Below are positions 12,895 to 24,349 of a stretch of 64,000 bases of DNA, piece by piece. Source of the stretch: Boswellia sacra (Eukaryota; Streptophyta; Magnoliopsida; Sapindales; Burseraceae); assembly GCA_013180625.2 (NCBI GenBank), contig SNVD02014651.1, positions 124,001 to 188,000 of the forward strand, written 5' to 3'. The notes under the pieces were generated by a model that saw nothing but the letters and a program-made list of their open reading frames with translations, was not told the DNA's origin and made no database searches. Each line of letters starts with the position of its first letter. The stretch's first letter is position 1. A program made the position numbers and the translations under genes.

Positions 12895-14313
12895 GAGTTC
12901 TTCTATTTAACTCATACTTTCTACTTCTTCAGTCTTCACTTCTAAATATACTCAATAAAAATATTAAACTCATATATATTTCTCATTATATCCTATTTAA
13001 TTCTCTACATACCCTTTCAATGTGTATAAATAAGTTTTATAGCACCCACAATCAACTGTCTTCTCACAGGGTAGCTGGCAACAAGCTATGAAACTACGAC
13101 TGATTCAATTTAAGCCTTAGAGAAAAATGGTATTGACACACAGGAAAGGTGCCCCAGTTTATCTAGAATATATGGGGTTGGTTGTCTATTATTATAGCCT
13201 ATTAATAACTTATACTATAAATGAGGAACTGTTAGGTGGAGGATTACCTGCTTCGACTTGATCTGTCGCTCAACGTCCGCGGACATAAATGCTAAGATCG
13301 AAAGTCTTCTAACACTATTGGATCTTGTTCAACTTATTCCATGTGAGTTCAGCTATAGTGACATTGAAAGGCTTCTTAAACATGGTGGCGTGGAGAGAGG
13401 GAAGCTCTTGAATGATGTCAGTCCTGCTATGCATGACTATCAAAATCAAACTCAATCTGAAGCAAGAAATTTGTCCCGGGAAGAAATGCTAAACCGGGAA
13501 GATTATTTCAAGCCTGACCGTATTAGGAGTGACCCAGATCGTGTAAGATCCCATTTGTTAGTGCTAGCAGTATTAATAGCAACGATGACTTATCTAAATC
13601 TAAATCTAAAACATTCATTTTAGCATTGTTTGGTTTCACAACTAATTTTTCGATCAAATCTATATTAGAACTCTTATTTGAATATTTATTCTTTGAATGT
13701 AGTTACATTGGGTCAGTTTTTTTTTTTTTTTCTCCAAATATCTTTTCTATGGATTTTCTTCTTATATATATCGCTGTTGAAGATGCCGATGATTTTAGAG
13801 TAGAAAATAATCGAGGAAAGCAAATTGGAACTTTGCCAACAAAGGAAGTCACATGGTTTCAATGGAAGTTTTTTGTATGGGTTTTGTAACTTTTGTTGGT
13901 TTCTTGCTCGTGTTTTGCTAGTATATTTTCAAGTTGATGTGTTTCTTGCTTTTGGAGCCTTACAGAGAGAAATCTAAAGATCAAAAAAATAAACAATAAA
14001 CAAAAATTCTAACTAAATCTTTATTACCTTATATATTCATATCATGACACAAATTCTTCGTACATGACTTCAAGAATAATATATAATCATCAATCAAGGG
14101 ATGAATATATTTTCAAAAATACAATTTTCATATCCAAGATCTTAAAGGTATAAAACAAATTGGGGATTAAATGTCCAAGAGAATTTAGAGTTCACAATAA
14201 TCATTTTAACATTTTATTTTAAGAGATTTAAATAGGGATAAAAGTGTTAACAAAAATAAGAAATTAAAATAGGGACTAATGAGCTTAAATGTAGGGGTTG
14301 TATAGAACAACTC
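12895..14313. mobile_element. Mutator-type non-autonomous element E1 (Pack-MULE-like), 1.42 kb
   Basis: The left end GAGTTCTTCTATTTAACTCA and the inverted right end GAGTTGTTCTATACAACCCC belong to the same terminal family as the elements at 14622, 43841 and 62176. The first about 130 bases align with the left end of E2 at 14622. Flanking 9-mers TTTTTTATC and TTTTATATA agree at 7 of 9 positions, consistent with an old Mutator-type duplication. The interior is less AT-rich and has a coding-like stretch at 13258-13623. No transposase was seen. Confidence 0.65.
13258..13623 (+). pseudogene. Coding-like cargo segment inside E1, family not recognised
   Basis: This 121-codon open frame has protein-like composition, with segments such as IESLLTLLDLVQLIPCEFSY, DIERLLKHGGVERGKLLNDV and LSREEMLNREDYFKPDRIRS, then degrades into Leu/Asn-rich translation near its end. 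The balanced charge and lack of low complexity contrast with the AT-rich flanks, suggesting a captured host exon. A second shorter stretch (about 13778-13850, translating to VEDADDFRVENNRGKQIG) may be another exon fragment. I cannot name the donor gene. It could still be a chance open frame. Confidence 0.35.
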
Positions 14314-14621
14314 TTTTATATATTATATATTGTATGAAGATGATATCTAGGCTTGAACTCCTACATACCATGACAACCTATTGCATAAAGTACCAACTAG
14401 CATGATTTAATTTAACTTAACTTTAGGAAATTGAATTTTGCATCAGATAGGCCATTTTAATATTATATTACACGTTGCATTTGGTAGGCACCCTCAATAC
14501 GATTTTTTGATGTTGTACATTACATGTTGCGTGAAGTTTGGACTTCTTTCACAGGCCCTTTGGGCTTGGCTCTAAAATGGGCATCAACAATAATGTTTCA
14601 ACAAGTAAAAGAAAAATAAAA

Positions 14622-15649
14622 GAGTTGTTCTATTCAGCTCCTATTTTCTACTTTTTAACCCCCACTTCTAAATACACATAATAAAAAATATTAAACCATT
14701 GTATCTTTCTCATTATACCCCATCTAGTTTCCTAAATACCCTTTATTTTTCTAACATCACTAGACTTTTTTTCATGTACCAACTGCTATCAAATCCTTTA
14801 TTTTGTTCTTTGAAACCAACAACATGATTTTCTTCCCACAAAAGTGAGAAACTTTTCCCAATGCTACTAGCTGTCTCACCTCTATCATATTGAAAGCTTA
14901 ATGTTGTTTCCAACATCTCCTCTATTGTCATTTTGACGGCATAAGGCCTCAACCTCATTCTTGCTTTATCTCATTTCTGAGAGCAAATATGGCTACAAAG
15001 GCGTGAAGCACATGAATGGTGGCCCCTGGCCTCGAAACATTCTTTGGAAATTAACTGTTCTTTGTCTTCCTCTGCAGCTCTTCACTTATAAACAAGGTTC
15101 CAGCGGAATCCTCAGCAAAGTAAACTGCTTGTAAAATCCATGACATATCAATAGAGGAATGATATTTCTTCAACATTTTGGGAATATCAATAGCTATCTG
15201 GATAGGATTTCCAAGCATGGGATGGACTATGGTTGACTTGTTTTCATTTAATTTTTTCTATCAAAGTGGAACAAATAATTTCAGTATTCATGAATTAAAA
15301 TGTGGTTTGTTAACAAAAGGAAAATCAAACAAAGAGAAAGGGTCGAGTATGTATTTAAGTTTTCCAATTCTATACACCAAACTCTTCCTTTACTATACTA
15401 TTTTTTTAATCATAAAAAACAACTATTGCACTGTTTTATTTATTTTTATTTCTTGCAAAAGGTTAAAATGATTTCATTCCTTATTTCTACATCAAGGCTA
15501 TGCTTTCACTTTTTCACAAAATATATGGCATGTATTTAGAACTTTTTTTTGTCTCTTTTAGTAATTTTATTTTAGTATAAAATTATAAAAAAATTAAAAT
15601 AAAGGTGGGTGTTGAAGAGATGAAAAGTGGGGACTGAATAGAACAACTC
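14622..15649. mobile_element. Mutator-type non-autonomous element E2 (Pack-MULE-like), 1.03 kb, perfect 9-bp TSD
   Basis: The terminal inverted repeats start GAGTTGTTCTATTCAG at both ends and continue through TCC(T/C)...ACTTTT...CCAC. The element is bounded by perfect 9-bp direct repeats AAAATAAAA at 14613-14621 and 15650-15658, the size made by Mutator-like transposases. The interior carries two coding-like stretches on the minus strand (14743-14958 and 15051-15227) and AT-rich subterminal DNA, but no transposase, so mobility would need a partner element. Confidence 0.85.
15051..15227 (-). pseudogene. Coding-like cargo segment inside E2, family not recognised
   Basis: On the minus strand, 59 codons read through protein-like sequence including HPMLGNPIQIAIDIPKMLKK and MSWILQAVYFAEDSAGTLFI, then EELQRKTKNS and a stop. 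Composition is unlike the surrounding AT-rich DNA. The likely explanation is an exon captured by the Mutator-type element. A second minus-strand frame at 14743-14958 (starting MRLRPYAVKMTIEEMLETTL) may be another part of the same donor. I do not recognise the family. Confidence 0.35.
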
Positions 15650-15753
15650 AAAATAAAATACATAAGTAACTTCTAATAACCAAAAGAAAACCTATTTAAA
15701 TTTATAAGTTTATAATCAAATATATGACTTAATCTTATTTGGATTAGGATTTT

Positions 15754-16623
15754 TAAAAGTTTTGGAGGTATGCAGTTATAAGAAATATAACAGTAAACTA
15801 TAATATAAATCGGCACAGAAGGATTTTTACGTGGTTCGGTTATAAAACCTACGTCCACGGACAGCTATAGAGCTGCAATTCACTAAGTTCTTGTTTGTAC
15901 AATCTTTAGGACCTTTTACAGTGCTGACTCATTCTCACACACTGATCTAATTTTTGAAAAACAAAATCCCGTCAAGATGTTAAACTCTAGTGACACTGCT
16001 CACTCTCTGTCGTAGATAACTTAACAACACACTATTAAGTTACACATAACAATGACGTCTGACACTGAATTACATAAACACTTAACCCACAAGTTATCCC
16101 AAGTGTCTACTAACTCACACGGACTCAATCAACAACTCATGTATAATTTTTACCACTCATACATGAATCAAAAGACTCAAAGAATCAAATCAATGAAGAC
16201 ATTCCTTTTGCGTTGAAGCTCTCTTCTATGAATTCATAGAATGCCGAACTCAAGACTCTCTCTCAACCAAAATAGCCAACACGTTAATCTCTCAATCACG
16301 TTCTCAGCCGCCTGAATAGCTTTGTATATATATAGTGAGAGGTCTGACCGAAATCTCTTAGAAATCCTATAAAAATTCTAATCAAAATCATATTAGGATT
16401 AGGAGAAATAAAATAAAAAGTGTTATAAACAAACTCCAAAAGGAAGATACAAGATATTATATCATAATCTAAAGAGATATCTATTACAAATCAAATACTT
16501 CCTAAAATATAATTCTAAAAACATTAAAATAGAAATAAAAATAATATTCTTGTTTTATCACAAGTTGATCAAAACTCATCATGTGCATGACACGTGCATA
16601 TGTAGTAGACTTTGACATCGACA
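15754..16623 (-). repeat. Copia-1 3' LTR (870 bp)
   Basis: Pairs with 23089-23958 at exactly the same length. A TATA-like run lies at about 16323-16336 followed (on the minus strand) by the transcribed part. Across the first roughly 245 plus-strand bases I count about 20 differences from the other LTR, mostly transitions, so the insertion is not recent. The terminal TG is mutated to TA on the outer side. Confidence 0.92.
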
Positions 16624-16637
16624 ATCTCCCCCTTTTT
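16624..16637 (-). other. Copia-1 polypurine tract
   Basis: Directly inside the 3' LTR, the minus strand reads AAAAAGGGGGAGAT immediately before the LTR TGT. This is the expected position and composition for the plus-strand priming tract. Confidence 0.8.
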
Positions 16638-17150
16638 GACAACTTGTGATGAAAACACCAAACTGTTTCTGATCAAAGAATATCACACATGATAAGCTAA
16701 TCATAACAATAAGCTATCATGATATAGCAAACAGAAAAAATATCATGTAAAAAGAATTAACCAGTGAGCTGTTACAATTCTCATAACAGAACACTGTCAG
16801 AATAAGTATATCTTGTAATCAAAAAAACTTTGTTAAAGTAATCAAGCAACACGTTAATCAATTCATGATCAGAGCAATTATATCAATCAATGCAATTTGA
16901 TCATGATCAGAGCAAAATATGCAAGCAAAACATTAATCAAATCAAGATATCCCGAATGCACACATAAAGCAAACATAAGAAGTTCTTCTTACTCCCCCTT
17001 ACTACTTACTTACATCCCTTGAGAAATAAGCAACAAAAATATAAAGAACACAGGAGTAGAAGTAAGTAACCATAGTTATATCATACATAACAAAAAAAAT
17101 TAAAAAACCTCCTTCTCTCCCTCTTGATTTCAGCATAAGCGCCAAAAGTA

Positions 17151-17315
17151 CTCAACGAAATCTTGGAGACTCTCGAACAGGAAGGGAAGATGAACTGTCA
17201 GGATGCTTCTTGAATCTGCCAGCCTTCTCTTTATATCGCTTCGTGGTTATGATAGGAGTTGGCTACAAGAAGATGAAGAACTAGTGGTTTTTGTCAAACC
17301 AATTGAAGTCGCCAT
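17151..17315 (-). pseudogene. Copia-1 third-ORF remnant, ends fused by a large internal deletion
   Basis: The minus-strand start at 17315 (MATSIGL...TTSSSSS) aligns with the start of the third ORF of Copia-2 (50628), and the end (KAGRFKKHPDSSSSLPV..SPRF, stop at 17151) aligns with its C-terminus (48712). Everything between, about 1.7 kb in Copia-2, is missing here and the two ends are in different frames. It therefore encodes no functional product. Confidence 0.7.
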
Positions 17316-18146
17316 TGTTAGGGTTTGCTGGCTGCACCAAAGTTTCCAGTACAGAGAGAGAGAAAATGAGAGACAGTGGAGAAACTGTTGTGGGAGTATG
17401 GAATGAACAGGAAAAACCCTAAGCAATTTCGTAATATACTAGGCTATATTGAAAACAATTTTGTTTTTAACAAAATTTAATATTAATTGTATTTCCAAAA
17501 CCGTTTCATAACTGACATTAATGGACAAAAATTCAAATTTGATTCCAATTTGAACAAGAAATTCTAATAGAATTAGGATTCCCGCCACTGAAGCTTCTCC
17601 CCCTCAATTCAATAATGCTGACATGGCATTTTTGACACATAGACACACAAGAAAATCAACTTTCAAATAAGCACAAAGAGCACCGTATGTTATGAAAAAC
17701 GTAACAGAACACAGTTAAAGATAACATAACAACAATATCTGAACATTATATGAATCATTCTAAGAAAGCATATTCAAGTGCTCTTTTATTTTCTTTTAAT
17801 TATTTCATCACTTAATCATATTGAGTGATCAACTTGAGCATACTTCTTACACACACAAAAGTTAGTCTCAATGTGAATTTACTAAATAATACAGCAGCTT
17901 TTACACATGTATAGATGTAGCCCTTTTTCAATTGAGTGGGTGACCTTACCATATTTCCTAGATACAATGAAGTTACTCTCAATGGATGGCTTTCACACAT
18001 CATATACTGGTAGCCCTCTCTGTATTTTTCATTTTTAAACCAGTATTTAATTATTCACACAATTTTTTATATCATAGCTCACACATGCCTAATTAGAAGA
18101 AAACTTATGATATTACAGATACAATTAACATAACAGTAAGCAGTGT

Positions 18147-20124
18147 TCATTCATGTAACTGACAAATGCCTAAGGCTTTTCTTAGATTTTCAAATCTTGT
18201 TGTATCTAATGCCTTAGTGAACAAGTCAGTCAATTGTCTATCAGTGGAGATGTGTTCAATGTAGATCACCTTAGACTCTACTAGTTCCCTTATAAAATGG
18301 TATCTAATATCAATGTGTTTTGTTCTAGAACGCTGAACAAGATTTTTGGAAATATTTATAGTACTAGTATTATCACAAAACACAGTTATAGGCTTTTGTT
18401 CAATACCATAATCACTCAATATTTGCTTCATCCATAATAGTTATGTGCAATAACTCCCTGCTGCTATGTATTCGGCTTCAGCAGTAGATAAAGAAATAGA
18501 ATTTTGCTTTTTGCTGTGCCAAGAAACTAAGTTAGTACCAAGATAAAAACAATCTCCTAAAGTACTTTTTCAGTCATCTGCATTTCCTACCTAATCAGCA
18601 TCACTAAATCCTACAAGATAATCATTTGTATCTTTAGAAAACCATATCCCATAACCATGTGTTCCATGAATATACCTGATGATTCTCTTAGTTGCTGTAA
18701 GATGTGATTCCTTCGGATTTGCTTGAAATCTTGCACAAAGTCCTACACTAAAGCACAAATCTGGTCTGCTTGATGTGAGGTATAGCAGGCTGCCAATAAT
18801 ACTTCTATACAAACTTGCATCAACATCTTTTTCTGCATCCTCTTTTGAAAGTTTAAGGTTAGTGCTGATAGGAGTTTTCATTGGTTTTGCATTCTCAAGT
18901 CCAAATTTCTTTACAAGATTTTTTGCATATTTTGATTGAGATATGAATATCCCATCATCCATTTGCTTAACCTATAATCCAAGAAAGAAATTTAATTCTC
19001 CTACCATGCTCATCTCAAACTCTTCCTGCATCAACTTAACAAACTCATTAATTTTGCTTTTGTTAGTTGATTCAAAAACAATGTCATCAATATATATTTA
19101 GGCAATAATAAAATAGTTAGATGCATGTTTGATGAATAAGGTCTTTATCATTGCTTCCTCTTTTATATCCTCTGTTGATTAAAAAATTTGTCAACCTCTC
19201 ATACCAAGCTCTAGGAGCTTGTTTCAAACCATACAAAGTTTTGTGTAATCTATACACAGAATCAGGATGTTTAGGATCTTCAAATCCTGTGGGCTGCTCA
19301 ACAAAGACTTCTTCATTGAGATAGCCATTTAAAAATGCTGTTTTAACATCCATTTGGTACAATTTGAAATCAAGCAAATAAGCAATTGCAAGTAGTAATT
19401 TGATTGACTCAAGTCTAGCTACTGGTGCAAAGGTCTCATCAAAGTCTATGCCTTCAACTTGTATGTAACCTTGTGAAACTAGCCTAGCTTTATTTCTTAC
19501 TACTTGACCATTTTCATCAGTTTTATTTTTCAATATCCATTTAGTTCCAATGACATTTGTATTTTCTGGTCTAGGAACAAATTCCCATACTTTATTCCTT
19601 TTAAACTGATTAAGTTCATCTTGCATGGCTTGTATCCAAACATCTTCTTTTAATGCTTCTTTCATATTTTTTGGTTCAACTAAAGAAACATAACATGCAA
19701 ACCTTACCTGGTTTCTTACCTTACTTCGAGTTTTCATCATGCCATCTGGTGTTCCAATGATAGAACTTGTTGGATGAGCCTTCTGAATCCATGTGGGAGG
19801 ATCTTTCTTTTCATCTTCATTCCTGATTGAATTTCTGTTCAAACCTGAGTTGTTAGATGTTACTATTACGTCGGGTGTAACAACAGTTATTTCCTCTTTC
19901 ATAACAGAATCTTCTTTGTTGTTGCTGTATGAATCTAACTTTTCTGTATTATCTGTGAAGCTGATTAAACTTTCCTCATGTGAGTACTTTGCATAATCAT
20001 CAAGATCATCAAATAGTACGTTTACAGATTCCATGACTGCCTCAGTTCTTAGATTGTAAACACGAAATGCTTTGCTGTTTTGTGCATATCCCACAAAGAC
20101 TCCTCCATCACTTCTCGGATCCAA
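18147..20124 (-). pseudogene. pol: Copia-1 reverse transcriptase and RNase H
   Basis: Broken frames covering 20124-19117, 18962-18591 and 18431-18147. The copia RT core starts near [11 protein letters not shown] and [20 protein letters not shown]; it has the [20 protein letters not shown] block and [14 protein letters not shown]. The catalytic YIDDIVF box at about 19080-19100 lies in a stretch interrupted by a stop. RNase H shows VFCDNTSTINISKN and the RTKHIDIRYHFIRE signature, ending LGICQLHE. At least one frameshift and several stops make it non-functional. Confidence 0.9.
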
Positions 20125-20313
20125 TTTACGTAACTGCTCTCTGTCATTTAAGATGTAACACCTGCATCCAAAGACATGAAAATATTTTTAAATTAGTTTC
20201 CTACCTTTCAAAATTTCATAAGATGTCTGATTAGTGCCAGGTCTAAGAAAAACTCTATTTGAAATATAACAAGCAGTGCTTATTGCTTCAGCCCATAGCC
20301 TTTTTGTCAACTT

Positions 20314-21606
20314 TTAGCTATGGAGCATCACTCTAGCCATCTCTTGTATAGTTCTATTCTTCCTTTCCACAATGCCATTCTGTTCAGGAGTTTTAGGAGC
20401 TGAAAATTCATGATCAATTCCATGGTATTTACAAAAGTCAGCATAGCTAACGTTTTCAAACTCTTTTCCATGATCACTTCTTATTCTCACAATCCTTCCA
20501 ATATTCCTATTTTGCTCATTTTCAAGCTTAACACAAAGATTCCTAAAGGCCTCAAAAGTAGCAAATTTCTCTTTAATGAAATCAACCCAAGTATATCTAA
20601 AAAAATCATCCACACAAACAAATATGTATCTCTTACCTGTAATGCTTTCAATTTGCATAGGACCCATAAGATCCATGTGAAGCAAATCAAGTATCTTAGA
20701 TGTGCTAAGATATGGTTTTGATTTGTGTGAACTTCTGATTTGTTTTCCTATTTGACATGATCCACAAATTTCATTAACCTTGTCATCAAGTTTAGGAACT
20801 CCTTTTACAGCACCTATCTTAGTTAATTTAACTAAGTCTTTGTAATTTAGGTGTCCTAATTTTTGATGCCACAGTTTTAAATCCGAAATCCTAGCTTGAA
20901 ATGCAATCTTTACCAAATAACAATTATCCGAAGATCTATTACCTTCTAGAATGTATTTACCAAAATTATCTAAGACCATGTATTTGTTTTGTGTGAAATT
21001 AACAATATACTTGTCATCACAAATCTGACTAATACTAGTAAGATTAGCTTTCAAATCTTCAACCAACAAGACATTTTGAAAATTGGATAGACCTTTGACA
21101 TTCAAAGTACCTTTGTCAAAGGTCTTACTCTTTGCTCCATCTCCATAGGTAACATTACCATCCCTGCATGCTTTAAAATATGTTAAAAACTGTTTATTTC
21201 CAGTCATGTGCCCGGAAAAACCACTGTCAAAATACCACAGTCCATTAGAAGTATGTTCAAGAGTAGTAAGAGCAACATGACATACTGTTTTGTTTTTCTT
21301 AACCCACTACAGTTGTGATTTAGGTAACAGTTTGAATTGTTTTGACCTTTTATACAAAAGATTGAACAATTTAAAACATCTAGGCCTAATATGTCCTTTT
21401 TTACCACAAAAATAGCAAATAGGAATGAATTTCCTTACCTTTTCAGGACTAGATTTGAAATAACTCAGAGGAGAAACAAATGTTTCATTGCTCTTGGAAT
21501 TAGGACTTGACTTTAAAGAGTTAAGTTCAAAATTCTTACCTGATGTTGAAGCTTTCACAAAAACTATTTTTGATGAAGATACAACATTACCTTCTGTGTA
21601 TCCCAA
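20314..21606 (-). pseudogene. pol: Copia-1 second zinc knuckle, protease and integrase region
   Basis: The 21606-21307 frame holds a CX2CX4HX4C knuckle (CYFCGKKGHIRPRC). Next comes the protease active-site DSG motif (WYFDSG, near 21215-21235), read across a frame break. The 21207-20314 frame carries the integrase zinc domain (LWHQKLGHLNY ... CGSCQIGK) and catalytic core: the first Asp in LHMDLMGPM, the second in RSDHGKEFEN, and the Glu in NGIVERKNRT. This frame is offset from gag; compared with Copia-2, a 5-base deletion near 21630 explains the shift. Confidence 0.9.
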
Positions 21607-21616
21607 TCCATGTTTG

Positions 21617-23025
21617 TTATAGTTGTCTCTGACTCAAGACCTGATCAAGTTTGGTTGCTCCAATTTTGAGTTGATCAACATACTTCTTGCTTTCAACCAG
21701 TTCTGTTGTGATTTTTTCATTATGTGCTGTTTTTTTTGTCAAAACAGTCTTCGGTTCTGAGATATGGTTTGCAGCAAAGGATTTTTCACATTTCAACACT
21801 TCAATCTTCTTCTTCAAGATTTTGATTTCTTCCTTCTGATTCAGCCATTCACCATAGAGTGCGTTGTATGTCTCTTGCAACTCTTCATAGTATTCTGGTC
21901 CATCTTCTTCATCAGAATGATCAACACTTGTTCGACAAGTTTTTGTTATGTCAGACATAACAGCTTTTCCTTTATCTGCTACAGATGCTATAAATGCAAC
22001 AAAATTGCTCATGCAATCTTGATCTTCTGACTCCGATTCTGATTCATCACTCCAGGTTGTTGTCAGTCCTTTGTTTTTCTTCTTGAGATTAGCACATTCA
22101 AATTGAATATACCTATAACCAGAACATTCATAACACTGAATCTGCCCTTTCTTTTCAGATTGTTTTGGCTTCTTCTTATCATTCTCCTTGCTGAACTTTC
22201 TGAATTTTTCTTCACTTGAGTTTGATGGCTTTCCTTGATTCTTTTTCCTGAAATTTCTTTTCATGAACTTGACATAATTTCTTGTTAGAAAAGTAATCTG
22301 TTGAGAATCAGTTTCATCAAGCTCATCACTACATTCATCATCAGATTTTTTAGCTTTTACATTAAATGCAATGCTTTTACCTTTTTGCTTTCTAGTACTT
22401 TGATTTATTTCAAAGTTTTGGAGAATGCCAATCAGTTCATCAACTCTCATCTCATCAGTCTTTTTAACTTCCTCAATAGCTGAAATTTTAGGTTGAAATT
22501 TATTTGGGACAAACCTAATTATTTTGCTAACAACTTCTGCATTTGTGAAAGTTTTTCCAAGCATCGTAATGTGACATATCTTAGAGTAAAACTCAGAAAT
22601 TGACTCATCCTCATGCATCATCAAATTTTCAAATTAAGAATTAAGTCTCATCAATTTAGATCTTTTTACAGATGCGGTACCTTTATGTTTTACCTTAAGT
22701 ATGTCCCAAGCTTCTTTGGCCACTTTGCACCTTGAAATCTGTCCGAAGTTGTTTAAGTCCACTGTAGCAAAGATTGCGTTAAGACCCTTTGAATTCCAGC
22801 TGGAACGTCAATATTCTTCATCAGTCCATTCATCCTCAGGTTTCGGTTCGGAATCACCAAAAGCATTCAACTTTGTTGACAGTGTCTATCCTTTAAGCAT
22901 ACTAGTCCATGCCCTGTCATCAAGAGATTTGATATACATCACCATTCTTACCTTCCAATATGAGTAATTACTATCATAAGAATAGGTGGTTGTGTTTCGG
23001 ATCCTCCATTGCGAATAAACTCCAT
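21617..23025 (-). pseudogene. gag: Copia-1 gag
   Basis: The ATG at 23025 begins MEFIRNGGSETQ, with a frameshift soon after, then WKVRMVMYIKSLDDRAWTSM and the UBN2-type gag domain (MHEDESISEFYSK, IIRFVPNKFQPKISAIEEVK). The zinc knuckle at about 22092-22138 reads CYECSGYRYIQFEC, so the zinc-binding His is Tyr. A Lys/Glu-rich, probably coiled-coil stretch follows (NQKEEIKILKKKIEVLKCEK). Several stops break the N-terminal third. Confidence 0.85.
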
Positions 23026-23074
23026 CCTTCCAGATCAACGTGATCGTTTTCTTCACTTGTCTATCAGTGAACCT

Positions 23075-23086
23075 GCTCTGATACCA
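23075..23086 (-). other. Copia-1 primer-binding site (initiator tRNA-Met)
   Basis: The minus strand reads TGGTATCAGAGC two bases inside the 5' LTR, the standard plant copia site complementary to the 3' end of initiator tRNA-Met. Confidence 0.92.
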
Positions 23087-23088
23087 AT

Positions 23089-23958
23089 TGATAGTTCTGG
23101 AGGTATGTAGTTATAAGAAATGTAACAGTAAATTGTAATGTAAATCGGCACAGTAGGATTTTTACGTGGTTCGGTTATAAAAACTACGTCTACAGACAAC
23201 TATAGAGCTGCAATTCACTAAGTTCTTGTTTGTGCAACCTTTAGGACCTTTTACAGTGCTGACTCACTCTCATACACTGACCTAATCTTTGACAAACAAA
23301 ATCCCGCCAAGATCTTAAACTCTAGTGATACTGCTCACTCTCTGTCGTAGATAACTTAACAACACACTGTTAAGTTACACATAACAATGACATCTGACAC
23401 TGAATTACATAAACACTTTACCTGCAAGTTATCCTAAGTGTCTATTAACTCACACAGACTCAATCAACAACTAATGTACGATTTTTACCACTCATACATG
23501 AATCAAAAGACTAAAAAAATCAAATCAATGAAGACATTCCTTTTGCGTTGAAGCTCTCTTCTATGAATTCATGGAATGCCGAACTCAAGACTCTCTCACA
23601 ACCAAAACAGCCAACACGTTAATCTCTCAATCACGTTCTCAGCCGCTTGAATAGCTTTGTATATATACAATGAGAGGTCTGACCGAAATCTCCTAGAAAT
23701 CCTGTAAAAATTCTAATCAAAATCATATTAGGATTAGGAGAAATAAAATAGGAAGTGTTATAAAAAAACTTCAAAAGGAAGATACAAGATATTATATCCT
23801 AATCTAAAGAGATCTTTATTACAAATCAAATACTCCCTAAAATATAATTCTAGAAACATTAAAATATGAATAAAAATAATATTCTTGTTTTATCATAAGT
23901 TGATCAAAACTCATCATGTGCATGGCACATGCATAAGTAGTAGACTTTGACACCAACA
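23089..23958 (-). repeat. Copia-1 5' LTR (870 bp)
   Basis: Starts TGATAGTTCTGG on the plus strand and ends GACACCAACA, keeping TG...CA termini. It is followed by the target duplication ATTTT. It is the same length as the partner LTR at 15754-16623. Confidence 0.92.
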
Positions 23959-24349
23959 ATTTTTTATGTATTTTTTAATTTTATATTTTGAGAGAAAATC
24001 TTTTAACACAACTTATTATACAAATTTATAGTTGTTAATTACCTAATCCAATAATTGAAATTTAATGATACAAATGATTTGGATACATGATTTGAGATAG
24101 AATTTTGGAATGTGTAATATTACCCGATCTCCCTATAGAACCGATTCACTTTTGTCCAAAGCTTTCCATATATTCAAAATAAAAAAGACAACTTTTGAAG
24201 GGTTTTAATCTCAATGGTGTTTTTTATTCCAGATAAGTATCTAATATAACTTTGTCATTTAATAAATGTTTTCTCTTTCACTATTTTAAATGATAAACTG
24301 TATTGAATATATATATACTACTTTTATTTTTCTTAATATTCATTCTAGA

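Larger units (their letters stand above)
15754..23958 (-). mobile_element. Copia-1: SIRE-like Ty1/copia LTR retrotransposon, 8.2 kb, decayed
   Basis: A complete but inactive element reading on the minus strand: 5' LTR 23089-23958, primer site 23075-23086, gag 23025-21617, protease/integrase 21606-20314, reverse transcriptase/RNase H 20124-18147, remnant of a third ORF 17315-17151, polypurine tract, and 3' LTR 15754-16623. The 5-bp target duplication ATTTT lies at 15749-15753 and 23959-23963. The domain order protease-integrase-RT-RNase H defines the copia superfamily; the gag N-terminus (YWKVRM...AWTS...KG) and a third ORF after pol suggest the SIRE lineage. Stops and frameshifts occur in gag and pol. 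Confidence 0.93.

Noticed and set aside
13060..13160. A GAPVYL stretch inside E1 that recalls histone H2A
   Set aside because: Only six residues match, the following sequence does not continue as H2A, and no frame is open across it.
20410..20721. Plus-strand frame over Copia-1 integrase, and similar plus-strand frames at 53715-53963, 54441-54707, 49447-49791 and 50529-50831
   Set aside because: These are antisense shadows of the retrotransposon coding regions.
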